A DNA stretch of 17,369 nucleotides from a bacterium HR20 (GCA_002898675.1 BEHW01000040.1:1-17369), one strand, 5' to 3'; shown: positions 8,161 through 15,993, numbered from the stretch's first letter. Made by a program: numbers and translations. The notes: generated from the letters alone by a model not told the origin.

Positions 8161-9324
8161 TCAGCGCCAGGAGTTGGTAATCTGTGCTGTCAGGAGAGCA
8201 ATCGTGTTGGCAATCTGCTCGAAGCGCGTTTCCTCAGCTGCACGCAGTGCTCCCGCGATGAAGCGATCGAGCGGCTGCGCAAGCATTCCGCCAAGCGCCG
8301 AGGCAAGCGCTGATGCATCGCCAGGAGGAACAACCACCCCCGCATTGTAGGCGCGAACGTCTTCGGCAAGACCGCCAACATCGGTGACAACAACAGGTTT
8401 GCCGAATGCGAACGCGATCCGCTGCACTCCCGACTGTGTCCCCGAATGGTACGGGAGCACCACAACGTCCGCTGCAGTGTAGTAGAGCGGAACATCTTCG
8501 TTCGGAACGTATTCGGCAACCCAACGGATGCGGTCGGCGACGCCGCTTCGAGCGATGAGATCTCGGTACTTCTCAGGATTTTCGTAGCATTCGCCAACGA
8601 TCAGCAGAACAGTATCGGGAGCATCGAGCATGCTGAACGCTTTGATGAGCGTTGCAAGCCCTTTGTACGGGCGAATGTAGCCGAAAAACAGCAGTACACG
8701 CTTGCCGCTCAAACCTAACGCCTCTTTCGCAGTTTCAGGTGTCCAACGCTGGGGGGAATCGTTCGGAGTGAGAAACAGCGGCAGATGTGCGCGCGCGACG
8801 GGGCGTTCGGGATAGAGCATCCGCAGTCGCTCGCTAACCGCAGCCGAGAATGCGATGAATGCGTCCGCGTAACGAAAGGTCCGCCGTGTCAGCCACCAAT
8901 CAACGCGTCGTGCTTCGTGGGAAATGATGTTTTCGGCAAGCACGATTGTCGGCACGCGGCGCAATCGCCGAAGGCGGCGGAGAATCGTTCCGTAGCACAG
9001 CCCGAAGAAGGGTTGATACCAATCCACAAGGAGAAGGTCTGGTTCGAAGGCGGCAATTGCACGTGCAGTGCGGTACCACGTCGGCGGTGCGATCGAATCA
9101 ATCATGCGCACAGAAGGATGCGGCTTGATTGGCTGGCGGCTTTGGTCTTCTTGCCGCGTTCCGGGAAAGAGCAGCGCTGGATAGAGCCGAGAGAAGCTGA
9201 ACACCTGGACCTCTGCAGACTGCCCAAGGAGTTCGTAAAGGTGCCCGACGACAGCCGCAGGTCCCCCGCGGTATGGATAGGCAGGACCGATGATCGCGAT
9301 GCGGCCGATCTCACGAGTCGCCAT
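8161..9324 (-). CDS. Glycosyltransferase, GT4-like (GT-B fold)
   Basis: A 387-residue GT-B glycosyltransferase, probably cytoplasmic and using a nucleotide sugar. The N-terminal acceptor domain opens with IAIIGPAYPYRGGPAAVV (residues 9-26), a GGP-type loop seen in GT4 enzymes. The donor domain has LLFFGYIRPYKGLATLIKAF (211-230), in which R218 and K221 are the phosphate-binding pair, then YYTAADVVVLPY and FGKPVVVTDVGGLAEDV (308-323). The canonical GT4 E-x7-E motif is not present: the aligned positions are S294 and R302. The start at ATG 9324 is supported by an AAGGAG ribosome-binding site, the clearest one in the window. A longer frame from 9348 would overlap the regulator more deeply. It is the last gene of a four-gene operon and overlaps the response-regulator gene by 14 bp. 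A role in surface polysaccharide or glycan decoration is inferred. Confidence 0.85.
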   Translation of the reverse strand: MATREIGRIAIIGPAYPYRGGPAAVVGHLYELLGQSAEVQVFSFSRLYPALLFPGTRQEDQSRQPIKPHPSVRMIDSIAPPTWYRTARAIAAFEPDLLLVDWYQPFFGLCYGTILRRLRRLRRVPTIVLAENIISHEARRVDWWLTRRTFRYADAFIAFSAAVSERLRMLYPERPVARAHLPLFLTPNDSPQRWTPETAKEALGLSGKRVLLFFGYIRPYKGLATLIKAFSMLDAPDTVLLIVGECYENPEKYRDLIARSGVADRIRWVAEYVPNEDVPLYYTAADVVVLPYHSGTQSGVQRIAFAFGKPVVVTDVGGLAEDVRAYNAGVVVPPGDASALASALGGMLAQPLDRFIAGALRAAEETRFEQIANTIALLTAQITNSWR

Positions 9325-9991
9325 TGGGCTCCTTGATACGGTAGCCAATGCCGCGCACGTTGTGGATAAAATGCTTGCCGTCGTACTCGATCTTCGTGCG
9401 CAGGCGCTTGATGTACACGTCCACGACGTTGGACATCGAGTTATAGGGGTCGTTCCAGACGTGCTGCATGATCATCGTGCGGCTGACGATGCGGTGCTTG
9501 TTGCGCATGAGAAATTCGAGCAGCTCGTACTCGCGTGCGGTGAGCTCGATTTCTTTGTCGCCGCGCCAAACAAGGTGTGCTGCCGTATCGAGCACAAGGT
9601 CGCCGACGGTGATGCGCGTGGCTTTCTGTGCAGAGGTCCGTCGGATCAGCGACCGAATGCGTGCTGCCAGTTCATCGAAGTGGAATGGCTTGGCAAGGTA
9701 ATCATCGGCGCCGAGATCGAGGCCGCGCACACGATCTTCTGTGCTGCCGCGTGCGGTGAGAATCAGCACCGGCGTTGCGATGTCAGCAGCACGGAGTTCG
9801 GTGAGCACCTCAAATCCGCTCTTGCCGGGGAGCATGACGTCGAGGATGATCGCATCGTAGATGTTCTCGAGCGCCATGTCGAGTCCCTGGATGCCGTCGC
9901 GAGCGATGTCGACGGTGTAGTGCTCCTCCTCCAGTCCGCGCTGGATGAAGCTGGCAACTTTCTCTTCGTCCTCAATGACGAGAATGCGCAT
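9311..9991 (-). CDS. OmpR/PhoB-family response regulator
   Basis: A 227-residue two-domain transcriptional regulator. The receiver domain (residues 1-115) has all the phosphorylation residues: acidic pair E7/D8 in VIEDEE, phospho-acceptor D51 in ILDVMLPGKSGFE, switch T79 in LILTAR and K101 in DDYLAKPF. A winged-helix DNA-binding domain follows (about 128-222), with ELTAREYELLEFLMRN, NVVDVYIKRLRTKI and the closing VRGIGYRI, typical of OmpR/PhoB proteins. The start at ATG 9991 opens directly at MRILVIEDEE. The longer frame to 10201 is out-of-family sequence overlapping the lipoprotein gene. It begins 4 bases after the lipoprotein stop. No histidine kinase gene is adjacent in this operon, so its sensor must be encoded elsewhere. 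Autoregulation of the operon is plausible but not shown. Confidence 0.95.
   Translation of the reverse strand: MRILVIEDEEKVASFIQRGLEEEHYTVDIARDGIQGLDMALENIYDAIILDVMLPGKSGFEVLTELRAADIATPVLILTARGSTEDRVRGLDLGADDYLAKPFHFDELAARIRSLIRRTSAQKATRITVGDLVLDTAAHLVWRGDKEIELTAREYELLEFLMRNKHRIVSRTMIMQHVWNDPYNSMSNVVDVYIKRLRTKIEYDGKHFIHNVRGIGYRIKEPNGDS
9329..9334 (-). promoter_or_regulatory. Shine-Dalgarno sequence AAGGAG for the GT4 gene
   Basis: AAGGAG on the minus strand, 4 bases before ATG 9324, lies inside the last codons of the response-regulator gene. It decides the GT4 start in favour of 9324 over the in-frame codon at 9348. It stands out because nearly all other starts in the window lack a recognisable Shine-Dalgarno sequence. 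Confidence 0.5.
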
Positions 9992-9995
9992 AGTC

Positions 9996-10379
9996 TCACT
10001 GCTGGCGGTAGAACAAAAGCATCCATTCGGAATTCTCGAGCCGGAGCTCGTGCTGGTCGAGCCACGTAATGCGCAAGCGCACAAGAGCCTCGTCCCCTGG
10101 GGGAAGAAGCTGGAGCGTATCGCCTCGGAGGCGGTAGTCCAATCGGAGCGTATCGGAGCTCGGACCGAGTGGGATGAGCAACTTTCCAGTACGGAATTCA
10201 ACCGTGCGCCCGCTGAGCGCTAGCGTCGTAAATGCTGCCGCGATTCGCCCGATTGCACTTGAATCGCGCCTGGTCAGCGAGCGAAGCTCCCAGCGTCCTT
10301 CGAGCAATGCTGGCTCGAGTACTGTGCACCCTGCAAGGAGTGCTGCCAGGAGCATGCACGCCCACCACTTAGCGCACAT
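9996..10379 (-). CDS. Small lipoprotein, possibly lipocalin-like
   Basis: A 127-residue predicted lipoprotein. The N-terminus MCAKWWACMLLAALLAGC is a type II signal peptide with lipobox LAGC, and C18 would be lipidated. The mature part opens with LLEGRWELRSL and continues with alternating polar/hydrophobic strands (LDYRLRGDTLQLLP, RLRITWLDQHELRLEN). This resembles the short lipocalin-like domains of Bacteroidota lipoproteins, in which a GxW motif follows the lipid anchor. That family call is tentative. The start at ATG 10379 was chosen for the lipobox; the frame remains open to 11159, but that stretch lies antiparallel-free within the upstream T9SS gene and encodes no recognisable sequence. 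The gene overlaps the upstream gene by 11 bp and is followed 4 bp later by the response regulator. It could sense or scavenge an envelope ligand, which is pure inference from context. Confidence 0.8.
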   Translation of the reverse strand: MCAKWWACMLLAALLAGCTVLEPALLEGRWELRSLTRRDSSAIGRIAAAFTTLALSGRTVEFRTGKLLIPLGPSSDTLRLDYRLRGDTLQLLPPGDEALVRLRITWLDQHELRLENSEWMLLFYRQQ

Positions 10380-13245
10380 AAACCGCTTCGAAAGATTTCC
10401 ACCCACTGGATGCTTGGGCAAGGACGTAGTACACGCCCGGCGGAACAAGCTCGCCGCTGTCGCTGCGGCAATCCCAGACGTCGCAGTAAATCTGGCCGCC
10501 GCTGCGCTGCTCATCGCGGACGAGCGTCCGCACGAGCCGATCGCTTCCATCGAAAATGCGAATGGTGATTCGGTCCGTCTGCCGAGGGGCAGTAACAATG
10601 CGGCAGAGTTCCTGCCCACGCAGCACTGGGTTTGGCACAATTGCTTGTACCAGCCGCGTCGAAGGCAAGATGACGGCTGTATCGCTGCGTCCACAACTTC
10701 CGTTGCATGCCCACCGGATGCGGAGTGTGTCGCTGCTTCCATCGCGGCTGGGGAGGAGGAGACTATCGCGGGCGGTGCTATCGAGGAGCACCCACGGCTG
10801 GCCTGGAGCGTACTGTACGTACACTGAGGCGGTTGTACAGGGTGTCGCACTCGACTCGAGCGCGATGCTGTAGCTGCAGCAGTATGCCGGCTGCTGCGAA
10901 ACAATGCGCAGGACGACCGGCGAAGGCACAACGCGAACGACCACGGTATCCGAGCGGACGGTATCGGCTGCATTGATGCCGACTGCACAGATTCGGAGCA
11001 CTGTATCCTGACTGCCCAGCGGCGGAAACGTAATGCAGGGAACTTCGATTCTGGCAAGGAATGCACCGCCGCTGATCGCGCTCGTTGCTCGGAGCGGCAG
11101 CCACTGGGTATTCGGTCCCAGTGATCCGTACAGTGCGATGGTATCAACGCACACAGCAAGACCGGCGAGCGTCATTGGCATGCCCGCCGTTGCCTGCACA
11201 GGCACTGATGCGGTATCGAAGCGGAGACGACCGGCGGTGATCGCAATCATCCCGCTGGAGTCACCGATGGTCGAATCCGCACCGAGCCAGACGAGCAACC
11301 TGCCACTTGTTCTCCCAAGATCAGCGGCTCGAAGACGCAACCGCAGTGTATCGCCGGTGATGAGTGTATCACGGGCGATGATGCGGCGCGGTCCGATTGC
11401 TTGGAGTCCGCTGTAGGGCTGAAAACCAATCGTGTAGCTGCGGGGGCCAGCGTAGCGAAAGCGCCACTGGAGCGTGATCGTATCGCCGGTGCAGAACGTG
11501 CTATCGGCGGGTGCAGTGACTGTCAGTGCACCGGGTGCAACAGTGCCGAGCACCGATGTTGACCGCGTGGTGGTGACGATAACATCGAGCCGCCGATCGC
11601 CGTCGAGGTCTGCGATCGCTACGTTGGTGATTTCTTCCCCCGGAGAGCGCCACTGCCAGACAGTGTCGAACGGTGCACCAGTTCGGAATCGTGGGTCGCG
11701 ATAGTCGCGCATCCGTAAGGCGTAGAGTTCGTCGCCATCGGCAAGGAGGATTTCCGCTTTGCCATCGCTCGTGCTATCGAGATCAGCGACCGCAGCGAGC
11801 CACCCCGTGATGGGGAAGGTAACGATCGTGTCCAGTGGGAAGAGCACCGATCCCGCCGGCGATGGTTTCGGCACGGGATTGCCGCTCCAGTAGCGGAGCA
11901 CCATCAGCCGCGATCCTGGGACGGCAAGCGAACGGCTGCTTTCGGTCAGGACGAGTTCTGCGCCGGGGTTGTTGGGGTAGTACGGCAGCAGCGCATTGCT
12001 CGCGCTTCCATCCAGGTCGCCAAGACCGAGTGACCAGCCATGTGCGGACTCCGACCGAAATGGCGGACGTTGTGCATCCGATGGGTGCGTCAGTGGCCTG
12101 CCGTCGCTGGCAAACAGGTGAAGCTGCGCGCGCCCACGTTCCCCCGGACGTCCGCTGTAGGATTCTGCCACGAGGATAAAGCGGCGAATGCTGCCACTGT
12201 CGGCAAGCTCGACGATGTATGGCGTGACCACCGGTTTGGCTGTTGGCGCAGAAAGGAATGTGTCGAGCTCCAGAGGCGGAATGTACTCGCCGGTTAGTCC
12301 TGCGTTGAGCGCAACTGCGAGCAAGTATGCGTGCGTGCTGGTTGTTTGGGAGCCGAAAGGTGTTGTAACCGTTGCGCTGTCGCTACTCGGTGTGCAGGGG
12401 AGCGTTCCCAGCCAGGTGTTCGGTCCGAGCGGGGCGATGCTCGGCTGATCGAAGCCAACATGTGGCGCAACCGTCCAGCGATCGGTGGGAGTATCTCCGG
12501 CATCGGGAATGGGGAAGCTGCCACTCAACAGCGTAGGATCAACGCGCGATGCAGCGATGCCCCGTAGAATGCTGCCCTGCTGCGAGGGGGACGTCATCCC
12601 CAGCGCAGCGTACACTGCAAGGCTATTGCCTGCAGGCATTGCAAAGAATGGGCGTACCCATGCGGCGACGTTCGGGGCATAGCGGCGGAGGTCATAGGTT
12701 AGGCGCGTGATGATGGCAACCGAATCGGCGGCGGAGTCGTACCCTGCCACGTATGCAACTGCCAGTGAATCCTCGCGTGCCAGATGCTCTGCGGTTTCGA
12801 GCAGCAGCAGGCTTGGCAGCCGTGCGCGTAACGCTGGTGGCAGCAGAGAAGAATCAGCAACGAAGCTGATCGCCTGCGCAAACGGTGGAACTGCTGAGCG
12901 GTAGGTCGCTTTCCCGCTCGCATCGAGCACGACGAGCTTTCCGCCGACGACAGCGGCAATCTCGAGCGGGGCAAAGGGGATGCTTGGTGCCAGTGCTGCG
13001 TTCGGGATAACGTCGGCGACGACTGGGCGAACGTCGCCTGCAATTGCATCGGATCGAAACTCGAGGAGAAACTCACCGAAGGACTGTGGCGCTGAGACAA
13101 CCGGCTGCACCGGCACTGCTGCATGGGAACCAGCTGGTGTCGGCCACTGCGCTGGGGCGGCGTTCTGTGCGCATAGCTCGAGAGCGAGGGGAAATGCACA
13201 AGTGATAGCGAGGACAACGCTAAGCATCCGCCCAAGACGCAGCAT
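10369..13245 (-). CDS. Large secreted protein with FG-GAP-like repeats and T9SS type A sorting-like C-terminus
   Basis: A 958-residue exported protein, first gene of a four-gene operon. The start at ATG 13245 gives the signal peptide MLRLGRMLSVVLAITCAFPLALELCAQ; ATG 13227 is a possible alternative. The open frame to 13623 runs past the divergent promoter and was rejected. The mid part has Asp-rich repeat motifs of the FG-GAP/VCBS integrin-like type: GLGDLDGSASN (near residue 405), VADLDSTSDGKAEILLADG (near 485) and IADLDGDRRLDVIV (near 540). These suggest a calcium-binding beta-propeller. Ig-like beta domains rich in DTLRLR-type strands follow. The last 90 residues (VPNPV, ITIRIFDGSDRLVRTL, LVPPGVYYVLAQ, FEAVYVR) fit a T9SS type A or FlgD-like sorting domain, so surface attachment or release by T9SS is inferred. 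The T9SS machinery itself is not in the window. No catalytic motif is seen, and the substrate or ligand is unknown. Confidence 0.85.
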   Translation of the reverse strand: MLRLGRMLSVVLAITCAFPLALELCAQNAAPAQWPTPAGSHAAVPVQPVVSAPQSFGEFLLEFRSDAIAGDVRPVVADVIPNAALAPSIPFAPLEIAAVVGGKLVVLDASGKATYRSAVPPFAQAISFVADSSLLPPALRARLPSLLLLETAEHLAREDSLAVAYVAGYDSAADSVAIITRLTYDLRRYAPNVAAWVRPFFAMPAGNSLAVYAALGMTSPSQQGSILRGIAASRVDPTLLSGSFPIPDAGDTPTDRWTVAPHVGFDQPSIAPLGPNTWLGTLPCTPSSDSATVTTPFGSQTTSTHAYLLAVALNAGLTGEYIPPLELDTFLSAPTAKPVVTPYIVELADSGSIRRFILVAESYSGRPGERGRAQLHLFASDGRPLTHPSDAQRPPFRSESAHGWSLGLGDLDGSASNALLPYYPNNPGAELVLTESSRSLAVPGSRLMVLRYWSGNPVPKPSPAGSVLFPLDTIVTFPITGWLAAVADLDSTSDGKAEILLADGDELYALRMRDYRDPRFRTGAPFDTVWQWRSPGEEITNVAIADLDGDRRLDVIVTTTRSTSVLGTVAPGALTVTAPADSTFCTGDTITLQWRFRYAGPRSYTIGFQPYSGLQAIGPRRIIARDTLITGDTLRLRLRAADLGRTSGRLLVWLGADSTIGDSSGMIAITAGRLRFDTASVPVQATAGMPMTLAGLAVCVDTIALYGSLGPNTQWLPLRATSAISGGAFLARIEVPCITFPPLGSQDTVLRICAVGINAADTVRSDTVVVRVVPSPVVLRIVSQQPAYCCSYSIALESSATPCTTASVYVQYAPGQPWVLLDSTARDSLLLPSRDGSSDTLRIRWACNGSCGRSDTAVILPSTRLVQAIVPNPVLRGQELCRIVTAPRQTDRITIRIFDGSDRLVRTLVRDEQRSGGQIYCDVWDCRSDSGELVPPGVYYVLAQASSGWKSFEAVYVR

Positions 13246-13315
13246 TGCAAGCGAAGATTTTGGCACTGAGTGGCAAGATTTCACACCACGTGAACTCCAA
13301 TGCAAAACAGGCGGC

Positions 13316-13340
13316 GCAAATATACCTGCACGATATTTGC
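13316..13340. promoter_or_regulatory. Perfect dyad GCAAATAT-N9-ATATTTGC with outward -7 elements
   Basis: The 99-bp divergent gap between the T9SS-protein operon (-) and the Sel1-repeat gene (+) contains a perfect inverted repeat with 8-bp arms and a 9-bp spacer (centre 13328). On - it holds TATATTTG (13324 to 13317), a full match to the TAnnTTTG -7 consensus 71 bases before ATG 13245. On + it holds GATATTTG (13332-13339), one mismatch, only 5 bases before ATG 13345. It could be paired promoters, an operator for a dimeric regulator such as the operon's own response regulator, or both. No -33 element is clear. Confidence 0.5.
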
Positions 13341-13344
13341 CCCT

Positions 13345-15027
13345 ATGAGATGGCAACGTGGTTTCTCCGCACTGACCAGCGCGCTGGCAACGATCGTAAC
13401 GGTGGTGCTCAGCGCGCAGGATGCATTGCCCTCGCAGCTTGACTCGCTCGAGCGTGCAGCGGCTGCAGGGGACATCGCTGCACAGGTGCGGTGTGCGCTG
13501 CAGTACTGGTGGGGGATTGAGCGCGCCAGCGACCGTAGCAAAGCATGCCGATGTGCAGCAGCCGCTGCAGAGCACGACGAGCTTGCGGCCTTCATCTATG
13601 CCCAATGCCTTGCTGAGCGCCACTGGTTGCCTGGTGATCTACGCCGTGCAGATTCGATCGCGGAGCACGCTGCATCGGCTCTTCGCGCCCGTGCTGCGCA
13701 TGGGGAGAGCGATGCGCTCATTGCGTTGGCAGAGTGCTACCAACGCGGCCTCGGTGGATTCGTTCCGCGCGATGACAGCGTGCGCGTATTGCTTACCGAG
13801 GCTCTGCGGAGTGGAAATGCACTTGCTGCATACGAGCTCAGCCTTACCGAGCCGAACAGCCAGCGTAGGGAAGAGCTACTCGAGCGAGCTGCCAGGGGGA
13901 ACGTTGTCGCTGCAATGGTCGAGCTGGCGCGGATGAAGCTTGCGCACAGCGATACGATCGAGGCAGTGGCGCTGTTGCGCGATGCCGATCAGCGTGGCTC
14001 AGCCGAGGCGGCGCTCCTATTGGCAGGTTTCGCCAGTAGTGGCGTTGGGATGCCGCCGAGCGTGCCCCAGTCAGTGCGGTGGTTGGCATCTGCTGCTGAT
14101 CGTGGCAATGCACTGGCGATGCTCGAACTCGGTTACCGGATGCTCTACGGCACTGGTATCGCTGCTGATACTGCCAGTGGACTTGGATGGATGCTCGCAG
14201 CGGTTGCTGTAGCACCACCGCAGCGACGGGAAGCTCTCGTGCAGTACGTGGCAACACTGCTGGATTCCCTGCCAATGGTTGCACAGCGACTCGGCGATGC
14301 GCTCGCGCAACATCCGGTCTTGCGGCAGCAGATGGCGCAAGCAGATAGCTCCAGGCGCGCTGGCCTTCTAACAGGGGATGGGGTGCGTGTCTGGAAAGCC
14401 TGGTATCGCCGGTCGGTGCTACCGCCACCTCTAGTGCTTCTGCGATACGATGGTCATGGTGCAATCGCGGCGGGCGATGCTCTTGCCGAGCAGCAGTGGA
14501 TGATTGTTCCTCCTGATTCGCTCGTGCTCTGGGATGCAACGGGGCGGCAGGTTGGCCGCATTGAGCTTTTGACCGAGGGGCTTGCAGTCATCTCGTGGTC
14601 GGGCGAGCGGGCGCTTTACTCCCCGCTGACACTGCGCCAGCTCCGGGAAGATCGGCGTCTGTACCGTCACGCGTTGCTGCGTCCGACAGTCGAGATGCTC
14701 CCGCCGCGCGTTGGAGAACGTTCCGTTCGGCTGCGACTCCGGGCGCGGAATGTGCCGCCGACGGGGGTTGTCGCTCTGCCGATTGGCATCGCACGCGGAC
14801 GGCATGCGCAACGCGCCGAAGCAGATGCCCGCGCGCAGAGGCTCTGGTGCATGTGGCACGATGGAGATTGGGAATTTCTCTGGGAGCCGGATCGCCAGGA
14901 AATCCCCGAAGGCTGGCGCGGAACGTGCGTTCTCTTTGTGCAGTGCACCTGGCAGTACGAAGGCGACGACGAGAGCATGGTCGTGCGGACGCAGCCGTTC
15001 GAGTTGCCGCCGCGTCTTGTGCGCTAA
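13345..15027 (+). CDS. Exported Sel1-repeat protein with unrecognised C-terminal domain
   Basis: A 560-residue protein. The start at ATG 13345 gives a signal peptide (RWQRGFSALTSALATIVTVVLSAQ, cleavage near residue 24); the in-frame start at 13300 precedes the promoter-like dyad. Residues about 32-290 form an alpha-solenoid of degenerate Sel1-like repeats. Recognisable units include AAAGDIAAQVRCALQYWWG, RGNVVAAMVELARMKLA, RGSAEAALLLAGFASSGVG and RGNALAMLELGYRMLYGTG. Such repeats usually mediate protein-protein contacts, often in the periplasm. Residues about 340-560 are not Sel1-like. They look like mixed beta strands, including LVLWDATGRQVGRIELL and a Trp-rich LWCMWHDGDWEFLWEP segment, and I do not recognise them. 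No lipobox or transmembrane anchor is seen. The gene ends in a shared stop region with the opposing outer-membrane protein gene. It is probably an envelope scaffold; no enzymatic function is suggested. Confidence 0.75.
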   Translation: MRWQRGFSALTSALATIVTVVLSAQDALPSQLDSLERAAAAGDIAAQVRCALQYWWGIERASDRSKACRCAAAAAEHDELAAFIYAQCLAERHWLPGDLRRADSIAEHAASALRARAAHGESDALIALAECYQRGLGGFVPRDDSVRVLLTEALRSGNALAAYELSLTEPNSQRREELLERAARGNVVAAMVELARMKLAHSDTIEAVALLRDADQRGSAEAALLLAGFASSGVGMPPSVPQSVRWLASAADRGNALAMLELGYRMLYGTGIAADTASGLGWMLAAVAVAPPQRREALVQYVATLLDSLPMVAQRLGDALAQHPVLRQQMAQADSSRRAGLLTGDGVRVWKAWYRRSVLPPPLVLLRYDGHGAIAAGDALAEQQWMIVPPDSLVLWDATGRQVGRIELLTEGLAVISWSGERALYSPLTLRQLREDRRLYRHALLRPTVEMLPPRVGERSVRLRLRARNVPPTGVVALPIGIARGRHAQRAEADARAQRLWCMWHDGDWEFLWEPDRQEIPEGWRGTCVLFVQCTWQYEGDDESMVVRTQPFELPPRLVR

Positions 15028-15932
15028 AACTGCATGCCGATGCCGATGCGAAGTTCATCCCAGAGCAATGGTGTATTGCCCTTGAAAGGGAAATGCTGGC
15101 CAGACGTGCTACGCAGTTGGTAGATTCCCCACGAGAGTGCGGAACGCAATACCAGCGTGGCAATGGCAGCAGCACTTGGATTGCGCTGCTGGGCCCCAAC
15201 GAGCGCTGCACTGAGTGCAGATTGGGCCAAACCTTCTAGGAGAAGGCTTCCCAGCCAGGGAAAGAACACATGGTTTTTGTAGAGCAGCACGCGTTGGTAG
15301 CTCGCTTCGATGGTAACGGTGCCGCCGATACTGTAGCCAATCGTTGCGCAGGTGTTTGCACCGAAGTGTGAAGTGCGGTAGCTGTCGGCAGTCGCCAGAG
15401 CAACAGCAGTGGTCATGCTATCAGCGTTGCGGGGTGCGGTGCTAGGTCGAACGTAGGACCACGTCCACCCGCCGCTGTGGAGGAGATACACGCCACTGGA
15501 ACCTTCGCCGAGGTGGTGTCCGCTGCTGAGCTGAAAACCGAAGCGCCAGCCCTCGAGTGCAACGCGCGAGGAATCGCCAAAGGCAACGGCCGGCGAAAGC
15601 GCAGCTACACGTATGGTGGTTGCATCGAGTTCGGCAACACTGGTCGCATGGCGCAATCGCCGTGAGGTCAGATTCCCAAAGTCCAGCTCCAGCGCCAGTG
15701 CAGGGGAAAGGGATGGAGCATCATCCACCGACGGCATTGAATACCCAGCCGTGAGGCGAAGCAACTGGAGCTGGTTGGGAAGACGAAAACCAAGTTGCAG
15801 ACCAACTCCGCCCCGGCCAATGCGAATACCGGTGTCGAGTGAGTCGCTGCTGTCGGTGGTATCGCGCTGGGCAGTGGCAGATACCCCTGTGCAGAGGAGC
15901 AGCAAAAGTCCGGCAACTGCGTATCGAAGCAT
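15024..15932 (-). CDS. Predicted outer-membrane beta-barrel protein of unknown function
   Basis: A 302-residue exported protein that I do not recognise by family. The start at ATG 15932 gives a signal peptide (MLRYAVAGLLLLLCTGVSATAQ); the frame continues to 16019 but would enter the terminator region. The mature part has many amphipathic strand-like runs (VGLQLGFRLP, LQLLRLTAGYS, GYSIGGTVTIEASYQRVLLY) and ends LRIGIGMQF, with the terminal phenylalanine typical of outer-membrane barrels. One more hydrophobic run, WLGSLLLEGLAQSALSAALVG (about residues 232-252), is longer than a barrel strand and could be a helix, so a purely barrel topology is not certain. It is transcribed alone, separated from the upstream gene by an intrinsic terminator, with a TATCTTTG -7-like element 28 bases before the start. 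Its stop shares bases with the Sel1 gene's stop. Confidence 0.65.
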   Translation of the reverse strand: MLRYAVAGLLLLLCTGVSATAQRDTTDSSDSLDTGIRIGRGGVGLQLGFRLPNQLQLLRLTAGYSMPSVDDAPSLSPALALELDFGNLTSRRLRHATSVAELDATTIRVAALSPAVAFGDSSRVALEGWRFGFQLSSGHHLGEGSSGVYLLHSGGWTWSYVRPSTAPRNADSMTTAVALATADSYRTSHFGANTCATIGYSIGGTVTIEASYQRVLLYKNHVFFPWLGSLLLEGLAQSALSAALVGAQQRNPSAAAIATLVLRSALSWGIYQLRSTSGQHFPFKGNTPLLWDELRIGIGMQF

Positions 15933-15946
15933 GGGAGTGCTCGAGG

Positions 15947-15979
15947 AAAAAACACGGCGGCAAAGATATTGCCGCCGTG
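15947..15979 (-). terminator. Rho-independent terminator downstream of the right-edge T9SS-protein gene
   Basis: On the minus strand, CACGGCGGCAA pairs perfectly with TTGCCGCCGTG (11 bp, 5-nt loop TATCT, bases 15953-15979) and is followed directly by a run of six T (15952 to 15947). This is a textbook intrinsic terminator, positioned 32 bases after the stop of the gene at 16012. It is the only clear terminator hairpin in the window. Confidence 0.85.
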
Positions 15980-15993
15980 GAATGGTGCTCAAT
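15961..15993 (-). promoter_or_regulatory. Possible promoter of the outer-membrane protein gene, embedded in the terminator
   Basis: TATCTTTG (15968 to 15961, minus strand) matches the TAnnTTTG -7 consensus and sits in the loop and right-hand stem of the terminator hairpin, 28 bases before ATG 15932. An ATTG (15993 to 15990) lies 21 bases upstream, near the spacing expected for a -33 TTTG element but not ideal in sequence. The match is suggestive only. Confidence 0.35.

Noticed and set aside
9996..11159. The lipoprotein frame extended to 387 codons
   Set aside because: The extra N-terminal part overlaps the T9SS gene in another frame and is low-complexity Ser/Arg/Cys sequence; the lipobox start at 10379 is far better.
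13844..14539. A 231-codon minus-strand frame inside the Sel1 gene
   Set aside because: Antisense to clear Sel1-like repeats; the Arg/Ala/His-rich translation has no recognisable feature.
14595..15239. A 214-codon + frame crossing the Sel1/outer-membrane protein junction
   Set aside because: It overlaps two better-supported genes in other frames and has no start context or domain.
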